Shown in pieces: positions 23,950 to 29,658 of a stretch of 34,560 nt of DNA. The stretch lies in the IMG/VR virus record IMGVR_UViG_3300028392_000175, positions 1-34,560 of that record. One strand, given 5' to 3'. Source of the stretch: a virus. Made by a program: the position numbers and the translations under genes. The number at the start of each line of letters is the position of its first letter. The first letter of the stretch is position 1. The notes beneath the pieces were generated by a model, which was given only the letters and a program-made list of their open reading frames with translations, had not been told where the DNA came from and searched no databases.

Positions 23950-24584
23950 AGCCTTGGTTAGATGAAGCAACCGACATCGCATCGCAAGTTGCCAAACAAA
24001 TACATAAGCGGTACCACACGTACTTTGCTATTGATGACTTACGTCAGGAACTTATCCTCTGGTGCGTCTCACGTCCCGACAAGATTCAACAGTGGCTTAA
24101 CCCTGAGCAAAGTCCTGAGGATTACAAGGGTGGTATTAACCAGCTTGCTAAGACTCTTTCCCGCCATGCTGATCGCTATTGTCGCAAGGCTAAAGCACAA
24201 GCGGTAGGCTATGAGTTACGCGATGAGGTGTATTACTCACCTGCTCTACTTTCCGAGCTGTTGCCTCATGTCTGGTCTAACGTAGCGCCAACTGCTGACA
24301 CTACTAAGCCACGTGTATCAGGTGGTGGTGCGCCAGCAGAAGGTGGCAACTATGTTGTCTCGCTCTTTGATGTACGCGCTGGGTTAGAGAAGCTAGATCC
24401 TGATGATCGTGTTGTCTTGCAGTATCGCTTCTTTGAGAACTTAACCTATACCGACCTTGCTGTTGTCCTTAACATCTCCGACTCATCTGCTCACCGTAAG
24501 GTGGACGGTGCGTTGCGTCGTTTGTGTCGCCACTTAGGTGGCGATAATCCATTCATCTCTAAGAAGGGTAAACCTCATGCCTAG
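23946..24584 (+). CDS. Sigma-70-like transcription factor
   Basis: A 212-residue protein with GTG start (GTGA overlap). Residues about 28-85 resemble sigma region 2 (FAIDDLRQELILWCVSR). A Gly/Ala/Pro linker (about 115-137) leads to residues 145-196, a clear region-4 helix-turn-helix: GLEKLDPDDRVVLQYRFFE, then LTYTDLAVVLNISDSSAHRKVDGALRRL. It could direct host RNA polymerase to phage promoters such as the TGN-TANNNT elements or late promoters. Alternatively it is a sigma-like DNA-binding regulator. It is the second-last gene of the replication operon, as expected for an early-to-late switch. Confidence 0.7.
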   Translation: MKPWLDEATDIASQVAKQIHKRYHTYFAIDDLRQELILWCVSRPDKIQQWLNPEQSPEDYKGGINQLAKTLSRHADRYCRKAKAQAVGYELRDEVYYSPALLSELLPHVWSNVAPTADTTKPRVSGGGAPAEGGNYVVSLFDVRAGLEKLDPDDRVVLQYRFFENLTYTDLAVVLNISDSSAHRKVDGALRRLCRHLGGDNPFISKKGKPHA

Positions 24585-24756
24585 TTATGAGTACCGCTGT
24601 AACGTATGTAATAACGCTTTGATTGTTGAGCGTTCTATACACTCTGAAAGTATCGCGCCATTTTGCTGTAGTGAATTAGCAGTGCGGGTATTTGACGCGC
24701 CACCAGTACAGTTTAATGCTACTGGGTTTTATAGCTCCGATAATAAACCTATGTAA
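24577..24756 (+). CDS. FmdB-like zinc ribbon protein
   Basis: A 59-residue protein; the ATG at 24577 gives the family hallmark MPSYEYRCNVCNN, and longer in-frame starts lie inside the sigma-like gene. CxxC at 8-11 and the later CC (PFCCSELAVRVF) are the zinc ligands of the FmdB/CxxC_CxxC ribbon, although the second pair is CC instead of CxxC. A transcription-related role is often proposed. It ends the operon before two hairpins. Confidence 0.75.
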   Translation: MPSYEYRCNVCNNALIVERSIHSESIAPFCCSELAVRVFDAPPVQFNATGFYSSDNKPM

Positions 24757-24767
24757 TTAGAAAAGAA

Positions 24768-24805
24768 AACAACCCCCGTCAGGACAGGAACCGACGGGGG
24801 TTGTT
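24768..24805. terminator. Bidirectional terminator between convergent operons
   Basis: AACAACCCCCGTC (24768-24780) and GACGGGGGTTGTT (24793-24805) form a perfect 13-base-pair stem with a 12-base loop. Read on the minus strand it is followed by a T-rich TTCTTTTCT tail, so it is a good terminator for leftward transcripts; on the plus strand it is followed by CTTGTCT. It lies 11 bases after the last rightward gene. Confidence 0.85.
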
Positions 24806-24807
24806 CT

Positions 24808-24835
24808 TGTCTGATAGGAAAGGGTCTATCAGACA
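24808..24835. terminator. Second hairpin in convergent intergenic region
   Basis: TGTCTGATAG (24808-24817) pairs perfectly with CTATCAGACA (24826-24835) around an 8-base loop. It has no T-run on either side. It lies between the strong terminator and the end of the leftward operon, so it could assist termination or protect an mRNA 3' end. Confidence 0.6.
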
Positions 24836-24847
24836 GGTGAAGAAAAT

Positions 24848-25141
24848 CTAATCTAGGTTAATTGTATCAGGGTGTCGCAGTTTCGCAACATGAGCTTTTG
24901 AATTATTATCGTAGGCATGGATACGTTTACCGTAGTCCTTACGCAGTTGGTTCTCTGTAGCATATGGCCCGACGCATTGAATTATATTTAGCGATGGGTG
25001 TATAACTACTACTACATACTGCTCGCGCAGCGCTAGCATTTCCTCTACCAAATCCCATGCCTTCTTAGCCATGTCCTCTGCCGACTCGGCATCTTGTTCC
25101 AGAAGCGCAGCTAACTTGCGCACTTCAGTTGGTTTAGCCAT
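24848..25141 (-). CDS. Hypothetical helical protein, last gene of leftward operon
   Basis: A 97-residue protein. ATG 25141 overlaps the preceding stop (TAATG); a longer start at 25159 would lie within the upstream gene. The first 45 residues are a charged helix (AALLEQDAESAEDMAKKAWDL), followed by a beta segment (YVVVVIHPSLNIIQCVGPY) and a basic C-terminal part. I recognise no domain. It ends just before the convergent terminators. Confidence 0.65.
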   Translation of the reverse strand: MAKPTEVRKLAALLEQDAESAEDMAKKAWDLVEEMLALREQYVVVVIHPSLNIIQCVGPYATENQLRKDYGKRIHAYDNNSKAHVAKLRHPDTINLD

Positions 25142-25281
25142 TACCAACCACCCAAACATTCCTCTGAGTGCGTGTGTAACTGGCGCTGTACATCATAGGC
25201 ACCTTTAGTTGGTGCAAATAGTTCTGTATTACACGCGTTACATTTGCCAAACCATTCGCCACCAAAGAAGTCGTATTTCAT
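25141..25281 (-). CDS. Zinc-finger miniprotein (46 aa)
   Basis: ATG 25281 with AAGGAAT before it; stop at 25143-25141 in a TAATG overlap. MKYDFFGGEWFGKCNACN has C14 and C17; QLHTHSEEC adds H36, H38 and C42: a C2-H/C-type finger. Such Cys/His miniproteins are numerous on this strand and are candidates for host-takeover factors. Function unknown. Confidence 0.65.
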   Translation of the reverse strand: MKYDFFGGEWFGKCNACNTELFAPTKGAYDVQRQLHTHSEECLGGW

Positions 25282-25290
25282 TTTAATTCC

Positions 25291-25440
25291 TTATACATGG
25301 TTAGCCCCATAGCCTCTTGCTATATCTGCTGCTTGGTACTTAACGCCTAACGCGTTAGCGTCAAGCATTTCAATATCTTCAATCTCTTTGGCGATCATCT
25401 CGCGCAGTTCTTCAAGCTGTATCGCAACCGTTTTCTCCAT
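25291..25440 (-). CDS. Small helical protein (49 aa)
   Basis: ATG 25440, stop 25293-25291, separated by one base from the transglycosylase gene. It starts with a charged helix (IQLEELREMIAKEIEDIEML) followed by GVKYQAADIARGYG. No Cys, no membrane segment. Not recognised; operon position and spacing support it as a gene. Confidence 0.6.
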   Translation of the reverse strand: MEKTVAIQLEELREMIAKEIEDIEMLDANALGVKYQAADIARGYGANHV

Positions 25441-25441
25441 A

Positions 25442-25816
25442 CTAATACCACCCTCTAGTTTTATTCTTGTGAAGTGCTAAGCAAGCGTCGCCGTGATAGC
25501 GGTGCTGTAAGTAGTGTAGTCCCCATTGGATCTGTACTGCTGGGTTGGTTTTCCAATCAGACCCGAAGCGCAACATCTTGTTAGCAGGGTAAGCCTGGGG
25601 TATTCCATACGCGCCACCTTGTCTGTTGCGCGACAAGTAATTCCAGTTACTCTCTCTAGTCCATAGCTCGATTAAACATGACCATTGGCGCTTGGTTGCG
25701 CCATATCCCATGTAATAACCTTTGGCGTATGACTGGACAGATACGCCTTCAGGTATGAAGTATCGAACTGCCATGAAAGTAGGCTCTACTGCCCTGCTAG
25801 GGGCGTGTATGGGCAT
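25442..25816 (-). CDS. SLT-type lytic transglycosylase (lysozyme-like domain)
   Basis: A 124-residue protein from the ATG at 25816, chosen because it is the first ATG after the WhiB stop; longer in-frame starts would overlap WhiB, and the ribosome binding site is weak. The C-terminal 80 residues hold CLIELWTRESNWN (catalytic Glu in TRES), then NRQGGAYGIPQAYPANKML and NPAVQIQWGLHYLQHRY, the pattern of actinobacterial lysozyme-like SLT domains that cleave glycan strands. It is located in the leftward operon, far from the lysis cassette, so it may be a virion-entry or early cell-wall factor rather than the main lysin. Confidence 0.72.
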   Translation of the reverse strand: MPIHAPSRAVEPTFMAVRYFIPEGVSVQSYAKGYYMGYGATKRQWSCLIELWTRESNWNYLSRNRQGGAYGIPQAYPANKMLRFGSDWKTNPAVQIQWGLHYLQHRYHGDACLALHKNKTRGWY

Positions 25817-25827
25817 GATATAGGTGG

Positions 25828-26283
25828 TTAAAAGACTTCCGATGAAGCAGTATCCTGCGGTTTTGATTTTACGCGAGTTTGTCCTGTTCGCTCTTTGATC
25901 GAAAGTCTTTCCGAACTGTAGGTTGGTGCTGGTATATCCTTGGGAATTGATGGACATTCTAAGCCTGCCTTCTCTACCGCGTAAGCGCGTAGTCTGCGTT
26001 GCCAATCTGTATAACGAGTGTACTTTGCTTGGGTTGCGCCTAATTCTAGGCGCTCATAGGGGAAGCTACCACCGTAGATACCATCACCAATAGAAAATAT
26101 ATTACTCATCGCGTCGTCCAAGCAAGTCTTTTGGACGGGACAAGTGGCGCAGATTTGTAACGCTACAAGTGTGCGAGCTGCTTCTGCTTCTCGACCATCT
26201 TTCATACGCGCTGTTGGGCTGGGAAACCATAGTTCTGGATCATGTCCAGCGCAGGCTGGCTTCATGTCAGGCTTTAGTGTCAA
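25828..26283 (-). CDS. whiB: WhiB-family iron-sulfur transcription regulator
   Basis: A 151-residue protein with the four cluster ligands C11, C45, C48 and C54 (ACAGHDPELWFP; ICATCPVQKTC) and the GIYGG turn (SIGDGIYGG) that follows in Wbl proteins, then a basic C-terminal tail for DNA contact. The start is TTG 26283, preceded by GGGAG; an ATG at 26265 would leave only four residues before C11. WhiB proteins are confined to actinobacteria and their phages and act with sigma factors, so this is the strongest host indicator. It may reprogram host transcription or block superinfection, as described for mycobacteriophage WhiB. Confidence 0.92.
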   Translation of the reverse strand: MTLKPDMKPACAGHDPELWFPSPTARMKDGREAEAARTLVALQICATCPVQKTCLDDAMSNIFSIGDGIYGGSFPYERLELGATQAKYTRYTDWQRRLRAYAVEKAGLECPSIPKDIPAPTYSSERLSIKERTGQTRVKSKPQDTASSEVF

Positions 26284-26364
26284 TTAGTTCTCCCATAATT
26301 CTGCGACAATTTGAATGATAACTGCGATAGTTGCGCCAATCATGCCAATAGTGAAGGCTATCAT
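26284..26364 (-). CDS. Transmembrane microprotein (26 aa)
   Basis: ATG 26364 overlaps the upstream stop (ATGA) and the TAA at 26286-26284 directly abuts the TTG of WhiB. The product, starting MIAFTIGMIGATIAVIIQIV and ending AELWEN, is essentially one membrane helix. The GAGGAAAA before it is a fair ribosome binding site. Perfect spacing to both neighbours argues that it is translated; its function is unknown. Confidence 0.6.
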   Translation of the reverse strand: MIAFTIGMIGATIAVIIQIVAELWEN

Positions 26365-26570
26365 CGGTTTTCCTCAATGATAGAGCGTAGCACTACCAGC
26401 TCTAAGGTATCTCGACCTAACGCTTCTACTTCTTTACGTCGGCGCTCTATAGTGGCTAGCAATTCTTGGCGCGTATCTTTAACTGCCATTGAGTAACCTG
26501 TCTCATACGCGTCTAGTAGTGCCTTGCCTACGCTCTTTGTGAGCGTATCTAGTTCTTGTTCTGCGGTCAT
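26361..26570 (-). CDS. Helical hypothetical protein (69 aa)
   Basis: ATG 26570 is preceded by AAAGGGGA at good distance; a longer frame starting at 26627 lies inside the upstream zinc-finger gene. The protein is one long charged helix (LTKSVGKALLDAYETGYSMA; RQELLATIERRRKEVEALGR), likely a coiled-coil dimer. No family recognised. Confidence 0.65.
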   Translation of the reverse strand: MTAEQELDTLTKSVGKALLDAYETGYSMAVKDTRQELLATIERRRKEVEALGRDTLELVVLRSIIEENR

Positions 26571-26572
26571 GG

Positions 26573-26707
26573 TTATTCCCCTTTCGTATCGGCTAGACAC
26601 TCTGTCTCGCCCGTGTGCTGTAGGCAATCATTACATATAGTTACTTCACAATTCACGCACCTAGTATGGCGTGTCGTTTTGTCGCAAAATAGGCAGGTAA
26701 ATATCAT
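26573..26707 (-). CDS. Cys-rich zinc-finger miniprotein (44 aa), RING/B-box-like spacing
   Basis: ATG 26707 overlaps the upstream stop by ATGA; stop at 26575-26573. Cysteines come in pairs: C5/C8 (CLFC), C17/C20 (CVNC), C25/C28 (CNDC), then H31 and C37. Interleaved pairs of this kind form cross-brace zinc sites, as in RING or B-box domains, within only 44 residues. Function unknown. Confidence 0.65.
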   Translation of the reverse strand: MIFTCLFCDKTTRHTRCVNCEVTICNDCLQHTGETECLADTKGE

Positions 26708-26787
26708 TCTCCCTCATAACTATCGTCACAAGCATTACAGGACTTAGAATTATCTAAGCACCAAGGGCATATTAAATCTTTACTCAT
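26704..26787 (-). CDS. Two-CxxC miniprotein (27 aa)
   Basis: ATG 26787 to TGA 26706-26704, overlapping the next gene by ATGA. Its C7/C10 (CPWC) and C17/C20 (CNAC) pairs are enough for one zinc ion. At 27 residues it is one of the shortest likely genes here; overlap on both sides and the paired Cys support it. Confidence 0.55.
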   Translation of the reverse strand: MSKDLICPWCLDNSKSCNACDDSYEGE

Positions 26788-26926
26788 TACTTTCCTCTCT
26801 TGCAGGGCAATCGGGATAGACAGTTTCTTTCCCGTCCGAATCCTCACAAAGACACCAATCAAACTTCTCCACCTGCGTAGCGTGGGTTAGTCCTGCTAAC
26901 TCACCCCAGCTAATTGACTCACTCAT
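26780..26926 (-). CDS. Small Cys-containing protein (48 aa)
   Basis: ATG 26926 to TAA 26782-26780, with an 8-base overlap at each end. It reads MSESISWGELAGLTHATQ and later CLCEDSDGKETVYPDC, giving C25, C27 and C40. Acidic overall. A GGAAAG ribosome binding site lies before the ATG. No family recognised. Confidence 0.6.
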   Translation of the reverse strand: MSESISWGELAGLTHATQVEKFDWCLCEDSDGKETVYPDCPAREESNE

Positions 26927-27095
26927 TACTCTTTCCTTCTCTCTCGATTATTATTCTAGCCTCACCTAACGCCTTAACCATACGCATAAGGTTTTCAGCT
27001 GCCTTCTCGCCTTCCCCTGCGTCTATTTGGGTGAGTGCTAAGTTGCGACACATATTAGCCTTGGTTAGTAGATATTCTTTAGTTGGCGCGCTCAC
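26919..27095 (-). CDS. Small helical protein (58 aa), GTG start
   Basis: GTG 27095 within a GTGA overlap and with AGGAG at proper distance upstream; stop at 26921-26919. Two helices are apparent (TKEYLLTKANMCRNLALTQI; GEKAAENLMRMVKALGEARI) in a helical-hairpin layout. A 62-codon ORF on the opposite strand is its shadow. Function unknown. Confidence 0.6.
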   Translation of the reverse strand: MSAPTKEYLLTKANMCRNLALTQIDAGEGEKAAENLMRMVKALGEARIIIEREGKSNE

Positions 27096-27229
27096 TCTGT
27101 AATCTCCTGCACTATTACGTCGTCGTATCCAATAGATCGCCAGTCGTGAGCGATACTATCTGCCTTGCCTTGCGTTAGGTAGCGAGCATTAAGTTCGACG
27201 CCACCTACCCATACTGTCCACTTACTCAT
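27092..27229 (-). CDS. Small protein (45 aa)
   Basis: ATG 27229 (TAATG overlap) to TGA 27094-27092 (GTGA overlap). It begins MSKWTVWVGGVELNARYLTQ and ends DDVIVQEITE, with alternating beta segments around a helix (GKADSIAHDWRSIG), a small alpha-beta layout reminiscent of dsRBD-like or Arc-like miniproteins. Not recognised. Confidence 0.6.
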   Translation of the reverse strand: MSKWTVWVGGVELNARYLTQGKADSIAHDWRSIGYDDVIVQEITE

Positions 27230-27408
27230 TACTCAACCTCTCTATTGCACTGGCATGGGTTAGGAATTGACTTACCTTGATTATGGTAGAAGTAATCACA
27301 CACTCCACACTGATCTATATTTTCCTCGCGTGAGCAGTCTGTAACGTGCGCGTCACTATAGAAGTCTGCGCCGCACTCGGCGCACTTGTCTAGCATGGTG
27401 CTAGTCAT
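27229..27408 (-). CDS. Cys-rich zinc miniprotein (59 aa)
   Basis: ATG 27408 in an ATGA overlap with the upstream gene; TAA at 27231-27229 overlaps the next ATG. Cysteines: C9/C12 (CAEC), C25, C34/C37 (CGVC), C52/C54 (CQC), plus H21 and H42, enough for two zinc ions. Likely a double zinc-knuckle protein of unknown role. Confidence 0.65.
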   Translation of the reverse strand: MTSTMLDKCAECGADFYSDAHVTDCSREENIDQCGVCDYFYHNQGKSIPNPCQCNREVE

Positions 27409-27704
27409 GCTGCCACCTGCGCGTTAAGTATGACGCGATATGAGCCACCCCAGCTGGCCGTTGCCACGTCGCCGTCGAATGTCCAGTCGCTAGCCTTATC
27501 GAATCCTAAGAATGAGCCTTGTGTATTCTGATCTAATTGCTCATCGGTTACTAGGTAAACTCCAGTAGTATTGGCCTTGCGTATATGTCGCACCTGTCCC
27601 ACCTGTAGGCGTCCGCCGCTAATGTTATTAGCTAAGGCTAGCGTCTCTAGTTTTGTACCTTGCGCGGATAGTAGCCGCTTAAAGTGTGCGTGATTCTTAA
27701 TCAT
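27405..27704 (-). CDS. Hypothetical protein (99 aa), first gene of leftward unit 3
   Basis: A 99-residue protein with a GAAAGGGT ribosome binding site 6 bases before ATG 27704. The N-terminal half is basic (MIKNHAHFKRLLSAQGTKLE; VRHIRKANTTGVYLVTDEQL); the C-terminal half has beta strands ending SWGGSYRVILNAQVAA. It is preceded by a structured leader and the promoter-like sequence at 27784-27812, and followed by a chain of overlapping genes. No family recognised. Confidence 0.65.
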   Translation of the reverse strand: MIKNHAHFKRLLSAQGTKLETLALANNISGGRLQVGQVRHIRKANTTGVYLVTDEQLDQNTQGSFLGFDKASDWTFDGDVATASWGGSYRVILNAQVAA

Positions 27705-27730
27705 GGTTTAACCCTTTCATTCTGTATAGT

Positions 27731-27767
27731 ACGCGCCCCTTTAGCGCGTCCCGTCCTACCCTGTAGG
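27731..27767 (-). other. Two hairpins in 5' leader of 27704 gene
   Basis: ACGCGC (27731-27736) pairs with GCGCGT (27744-27749), and CCTAC (27755-27759) with GTAGG (27763-27767). Both fall in the leader between the predicted transcription start (about 27777) and the ATG at 27704. They may fold the leader and influence translation or processing. Confidence 0.4.
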
Positions 27768-27783
27768 GGATAGGCTACCGTCC

Positions 27784-27812
27784 ACGGTATCGCTACCGTG
27801 TACGATAGTCAA
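27784..27812 (-). promoter_or_regulatory. Leftward promoter-like sequence 3, with palindrome
   Basis: On the minus strand TTGACT (27812-27807), a 17-base spacer and TACCGT (27789-27784) fit the TTGAC/TANNNT actinobacterial pattern. The -10 lies in the inverted repeat CACGGTA/TACCGTG (27783-27800, 7-base-pair stem, TCGC loop), which could be an operator. It sits between the stop at 27830 and the gene starting at 27704. Confidence 0.5.
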
Positions 27813-27829
27813 GCACCTACAATTAGCGG

Positions 27830-28345
27830 CTAGTCTTTAATCATGGACATAAGCGAGATAGGCGCGACGTAATCGCTAGGCCGCTCGTATTCCCAGTATC
27901 CATCGCTAATCATGCGACATAGCTTATGGCGTAACGCGTCGCATATAGCCTTAGCGAAAGAATAGCGCCACGTATTAGCCTCGCAGGCTTGGTATTCATA
28001 GCAATTTAACGCACCCATAATCACGCTAACGGGTACGTCTAGGATAGGCCGCCACGTGTTAGAGAGTAGGTCATCGTGTATAAGATCGGTAGGGTCATCG
28101 TAACGTGCGCGTAAGCTAGCGACGTTAGCTGCCCATAATTCGCGGACAATATTATCTTCATCGCCGCCGCGTAATACTAGGTGGCGGCTACCGTAAACGT
28201 CCGTGCTTAATTGTAGGCCTTGCGTCGGTGGCGCTTGAGTATCGTCTAGATAAACGTACGTCTCGCGGCTAGTACCTAGCCCGTATAGCGTCGCTGCGCT
28301 AGCTAATAAATCTAGCGTGTCGCTATTTACTAGGTACGCGCTCAT
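27830..28345 (-). CDS. Hypothetical protein (171 aa)
   Basis: The longest gene of the CTAG-rich segment. It has three visible parts: a Leu/Ala-rich start (NSDTLDLLASAATLYGLGTS), an acidic middle (RGGDEDNIVRELWAANVASL), and a C-terminal helical region with YSFAKAICDALRHKLCRMIS and a SDGYWEYERPSDYV stretch. No membrane segment, no zinc motif. Leu is mostly encoded by CTA and Ala by GCG or GCT, giving many CTAG words. I do not recognise the family. Confidence 0.65.
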   Translation of the reverse strand: MSAYLVNSDTLDLLASAATLYGLGTSRETYVYLDDTQAPPTQGLQLSTDVYGSRHLVLRGGDEDNIVRELWAANVASLRARYDDPTDLIHDDLLSNTWRPILDVPVSVIMGALNCYEYQACEANTWRYSFAKAICDALRHKLCRMISDGYWEYERPSDYVAPISLMSMIKD

Positions 28346-28500
28346 GCTGCTACCTGCTCATACTTAGCGCGTAGCGCTAGGCCTTGCTCACTATAGAGCT
28401 TAACTAGGCGCTTAGCCTTAGTCTCCGTAGTGGTTACGGATACCCATTCTGTCCCGTCCTTATCGCTCATGGTGAGCGAGATTAGTTTAGCTTTAGCCAT
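28342..28500 (-). CDS. Small basic protein (52 aa)
   Basis: ATG 28500 with AAAGGG upstream; stop overlaps the next ATG (ATGA). It reads MAKAKLISLTMSDKDGTEWV and then a basic helix (TKAKRLVKLYSEQGLALRAK). The first gene of leftward unit 2, behind the promoter-like sequence at 28557. The beta-then-helix layout could be a DNA-binding miniprotein, but no family is recognised. Confidence 0.6.
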   Translation of the reverse strand: MAKAKLISLTMSDKDGTEWVSVTTTETKAKRLVKLYSEQGLALRAKYEQVAA

Positions 28501-28556
28501 TAGATACCCTTTCCGATACTAATTACTTACCTAGCTAGCTGCTAGGCCTTAACGCT

Positions 28557-28586
28557 AGGGTATTACTAACCTAGCGCTAAAGTCAA
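28557..28586 (-). promoter_or_regulatory. Leftward promoter-like sequence 2
   Basis: On the minus strand TTGACT (28586-28581), an 18-base spacer and TACCCT (28562-28557). It begins 3 bases after the stop codon at 28590 and would give a leader of about 50 bases for the gene at 28500. A CCTAGC/GCTAGG hairpin (28530-28546) lies in that leader. Confidence 0.45.
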
Positions 28587-28589
28587 TAG

Positions 28590-28769
28590 CTAGCGATTAA
28601 GTGTGCCGCGCTCCCTAATCATGGCCCTAGCCATGCGCTCACTCTCGCGTCGTGTATATCCTGCGTAGATACGCTCACCTAGCCACGTGTTACCACGATA
28701 GGCGCTTATCCGATAGTAATTCCCGATTATATGGTTACCGTCGCGGCTTATTAGTAGCTCTAGACTCAT
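28590..28769 (-). CDS. Small basic protein (59 aa)
   Basis: ATG 28769 (ATGA overlap) to TAG 28592-28590. It has a beta-rich start (MSLELLISRDGNHIIGNYYR) and an Arg-rich helical end (YTRRESERMARAMIRERGTL). Basic overall, without Cys. Last gene of leftward unit 1. A nucleic-acid-binding role is possible from composition only. Confidence 0.6.
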   Translation of the reverse strand: MSLELLISRDGNHIIGNYYRISAYRGNTWLGERIYAGYTRRESERMARAMIRERGTLNR

Positions 28770-28927
28770 AAGCGGCCTACGTATTCTCTCATAGCTGCGA
28801 CGTCGCTAGGCGTGCCGCCTAACGTCGCGCATAACGTCGCCGCGTGGCTAGAGCATAGCTGCCTAGCGTATAGGTAGCCCTCTACTAATATCATGGCCTT
28901 ATTCTCACACTTATCACACTTATTCAT
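28766..28927 (-). CDS. Zinc-ribbon miniprotein (53 aa)
   Basis: ATG 28927 overlaps the upstream stop (TAATG) and its TGA overlaps the next ATG. C4/C7 (MNKCDKCENKA) and C25/H28 (QLCSSHAA) have the CxxC...CxxH spacing of treble-clef zinc ribbons seen in many small actinophage proteins. The C-terminal helix is PSDVAAMREYVGRL. Confidence 0.65.
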   Translation of the reverse strand: MNKCDKCENKAMILVEGYLYARQLCSSHAATLCATLGGTPSDVAAMREYVGRL

Positions 28928-29100
28928 TACTTACCCTCTCTAATTAGTTGCGCATGATCTAGGTACCGTCGCACCTGCGCTAATTGATCTAAGCGGCCTT
29001 GGTAGTAGGTATAGCTCTCGCCGCTTGATATACCTAAGTCGGACATGCGCTCTAGTATCCACTCACCTTCAACGTCTAAGAATTGCTCTAAATTACTCAT
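28927..29100 (-). CDS. Helical hypothetical protein (57 aa)
   Basis: ATG 29100 to TAA 28929-28927 (TAATG overlap). Mostly helix: MSNLEQFLDVEGEWILERMS, then YTYYQGRLDQLAQVRRYLDH. No Cys or membrane segment. Not recognised; coupled tightly in the leftward chain. Confidence 0.6.
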   Translation of the reverse strand: MSNLEQFLDVEGEWILERMSDLGISSGESYTYYQGRLDQLAQVRRYLDHAQLIREGK

Positions 29101-29253
29101 TTACTTACCCTCTCTCTCGTTTAGTCTGCGTACTCTTTCCATGCCGCGGCGATAGAATAAATACGTGTTATAGATAAGCTCAATAGATAGCCACGTGGCA
29201 AGGGTTAGCGCGATAGTCTCAACCCATGCGTGAACGTAATAGGCCGCGCTCAT
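29101..29253 (-). CDS. Single-pass membrane miniprotein (50 aa)
   Basis: ATG 29253 (ATGA overlap) to TAA 29103-29101, one base before the next ATG. Residues about 9-33 (AWVETIALTLATWLSIELIY) form one membrane helix, followed by a strongly basic tail (YRRGMERVRRLNEREGK) that should remain in the cytoplasm. An early membrane-acting factor, for example for superinfection exclusion, is possible but unproven. Confidence 0.65.
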   Translation of the reverse strand: MSAAYYVHAWVETIALTLATWLSIELIYNTYLFYRRGMERVRRLNEREGK

Positions 29254-29609
29254 GCTGCTAGCAGCTCTCGCGCTAGTTTAGGGCTATTAGCGTCTAGTGG
29301 TACCGTGTCGCTAATATCGAATACGTAACGCCACGTAAAGATAGGCTTATCGTCGTCGTCTAGCTTACCTAGTGGCACTAGAATAGCTAGGCCTTTAGCA
29401 CCTTTACGCACCATGCGGCCCGATTCGCGCCACGCGTGAAAGCCTGCGCAATTAGTAGCGGTAGGCGACTGGCTAAGGATAGCTAGACAGTTATAGGGAG
29501 AATAGCTAGCCAGTAGGCTACCGGGTACGTCCACGCCATCGCCTAGCGCGGCTATAGCTGCGCGTAGGTTAGAGATAAATAGCTGCTTATCTTGCTTAGA
29601 TCGTGTCAT
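29250..29609 (-). CDS. ArdC N-terminal-domain-like antirestriction protein
   Basis: A 119-residue protein, first of the leftward module, with GAAAGG before ATG 29609. YSPYNCLAILSQSPTATNCA, GFHAWRESGRMVRKGAKGLA and FTWRYVFDISDTV follow the pattern of the ArdC/LtrC N-terminal domain, which binds single-stranded DNA and takes part in protection from restriction. The C-terminal metalloprotease domain of full ArdC is absent. Expression first from the promoter at 29659-29687 fits an anti-defence role on entry. The activity itself is inferred. Confidence 0.75.
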   Translation of the reverse strand: MTRSKQDKQLFISNLRAAIAALGDGVDVPGSLLASYSPYNCLAILSQSPTATNCAGFHAWRESGRMVRKGAKGLAILVPLGKLDDDDKPIFTWRYVFDISDTVPLDANSPKLARELLAA

Positions 29610-29658
29610 TACTTTAACCTTTCACTTATCGCTAGCTCCTGTAGTTAGCGATAGCGTT

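Noticed and set aside
24600-24760. Possible tRNA genes in intergenic regions, including the convergent region
   Set aside because: I found no GTTCRANNC T-loop with a matching acceptor stem; the visible hairpins are terminator-like.
25817-26005. N-terminal extension of the transglycosylase from ATG 26005
   Set aside because: It would overlap the WhiB gene by 178 bases in another frame; the extension has low-complexity, unstructured sequence.
26914-27102. 62-codon plus-strand ORF
   Set aside because: It lies against a chain of minus-strand genes joined by GTGA and 8-base overlaps, which explain the region better.
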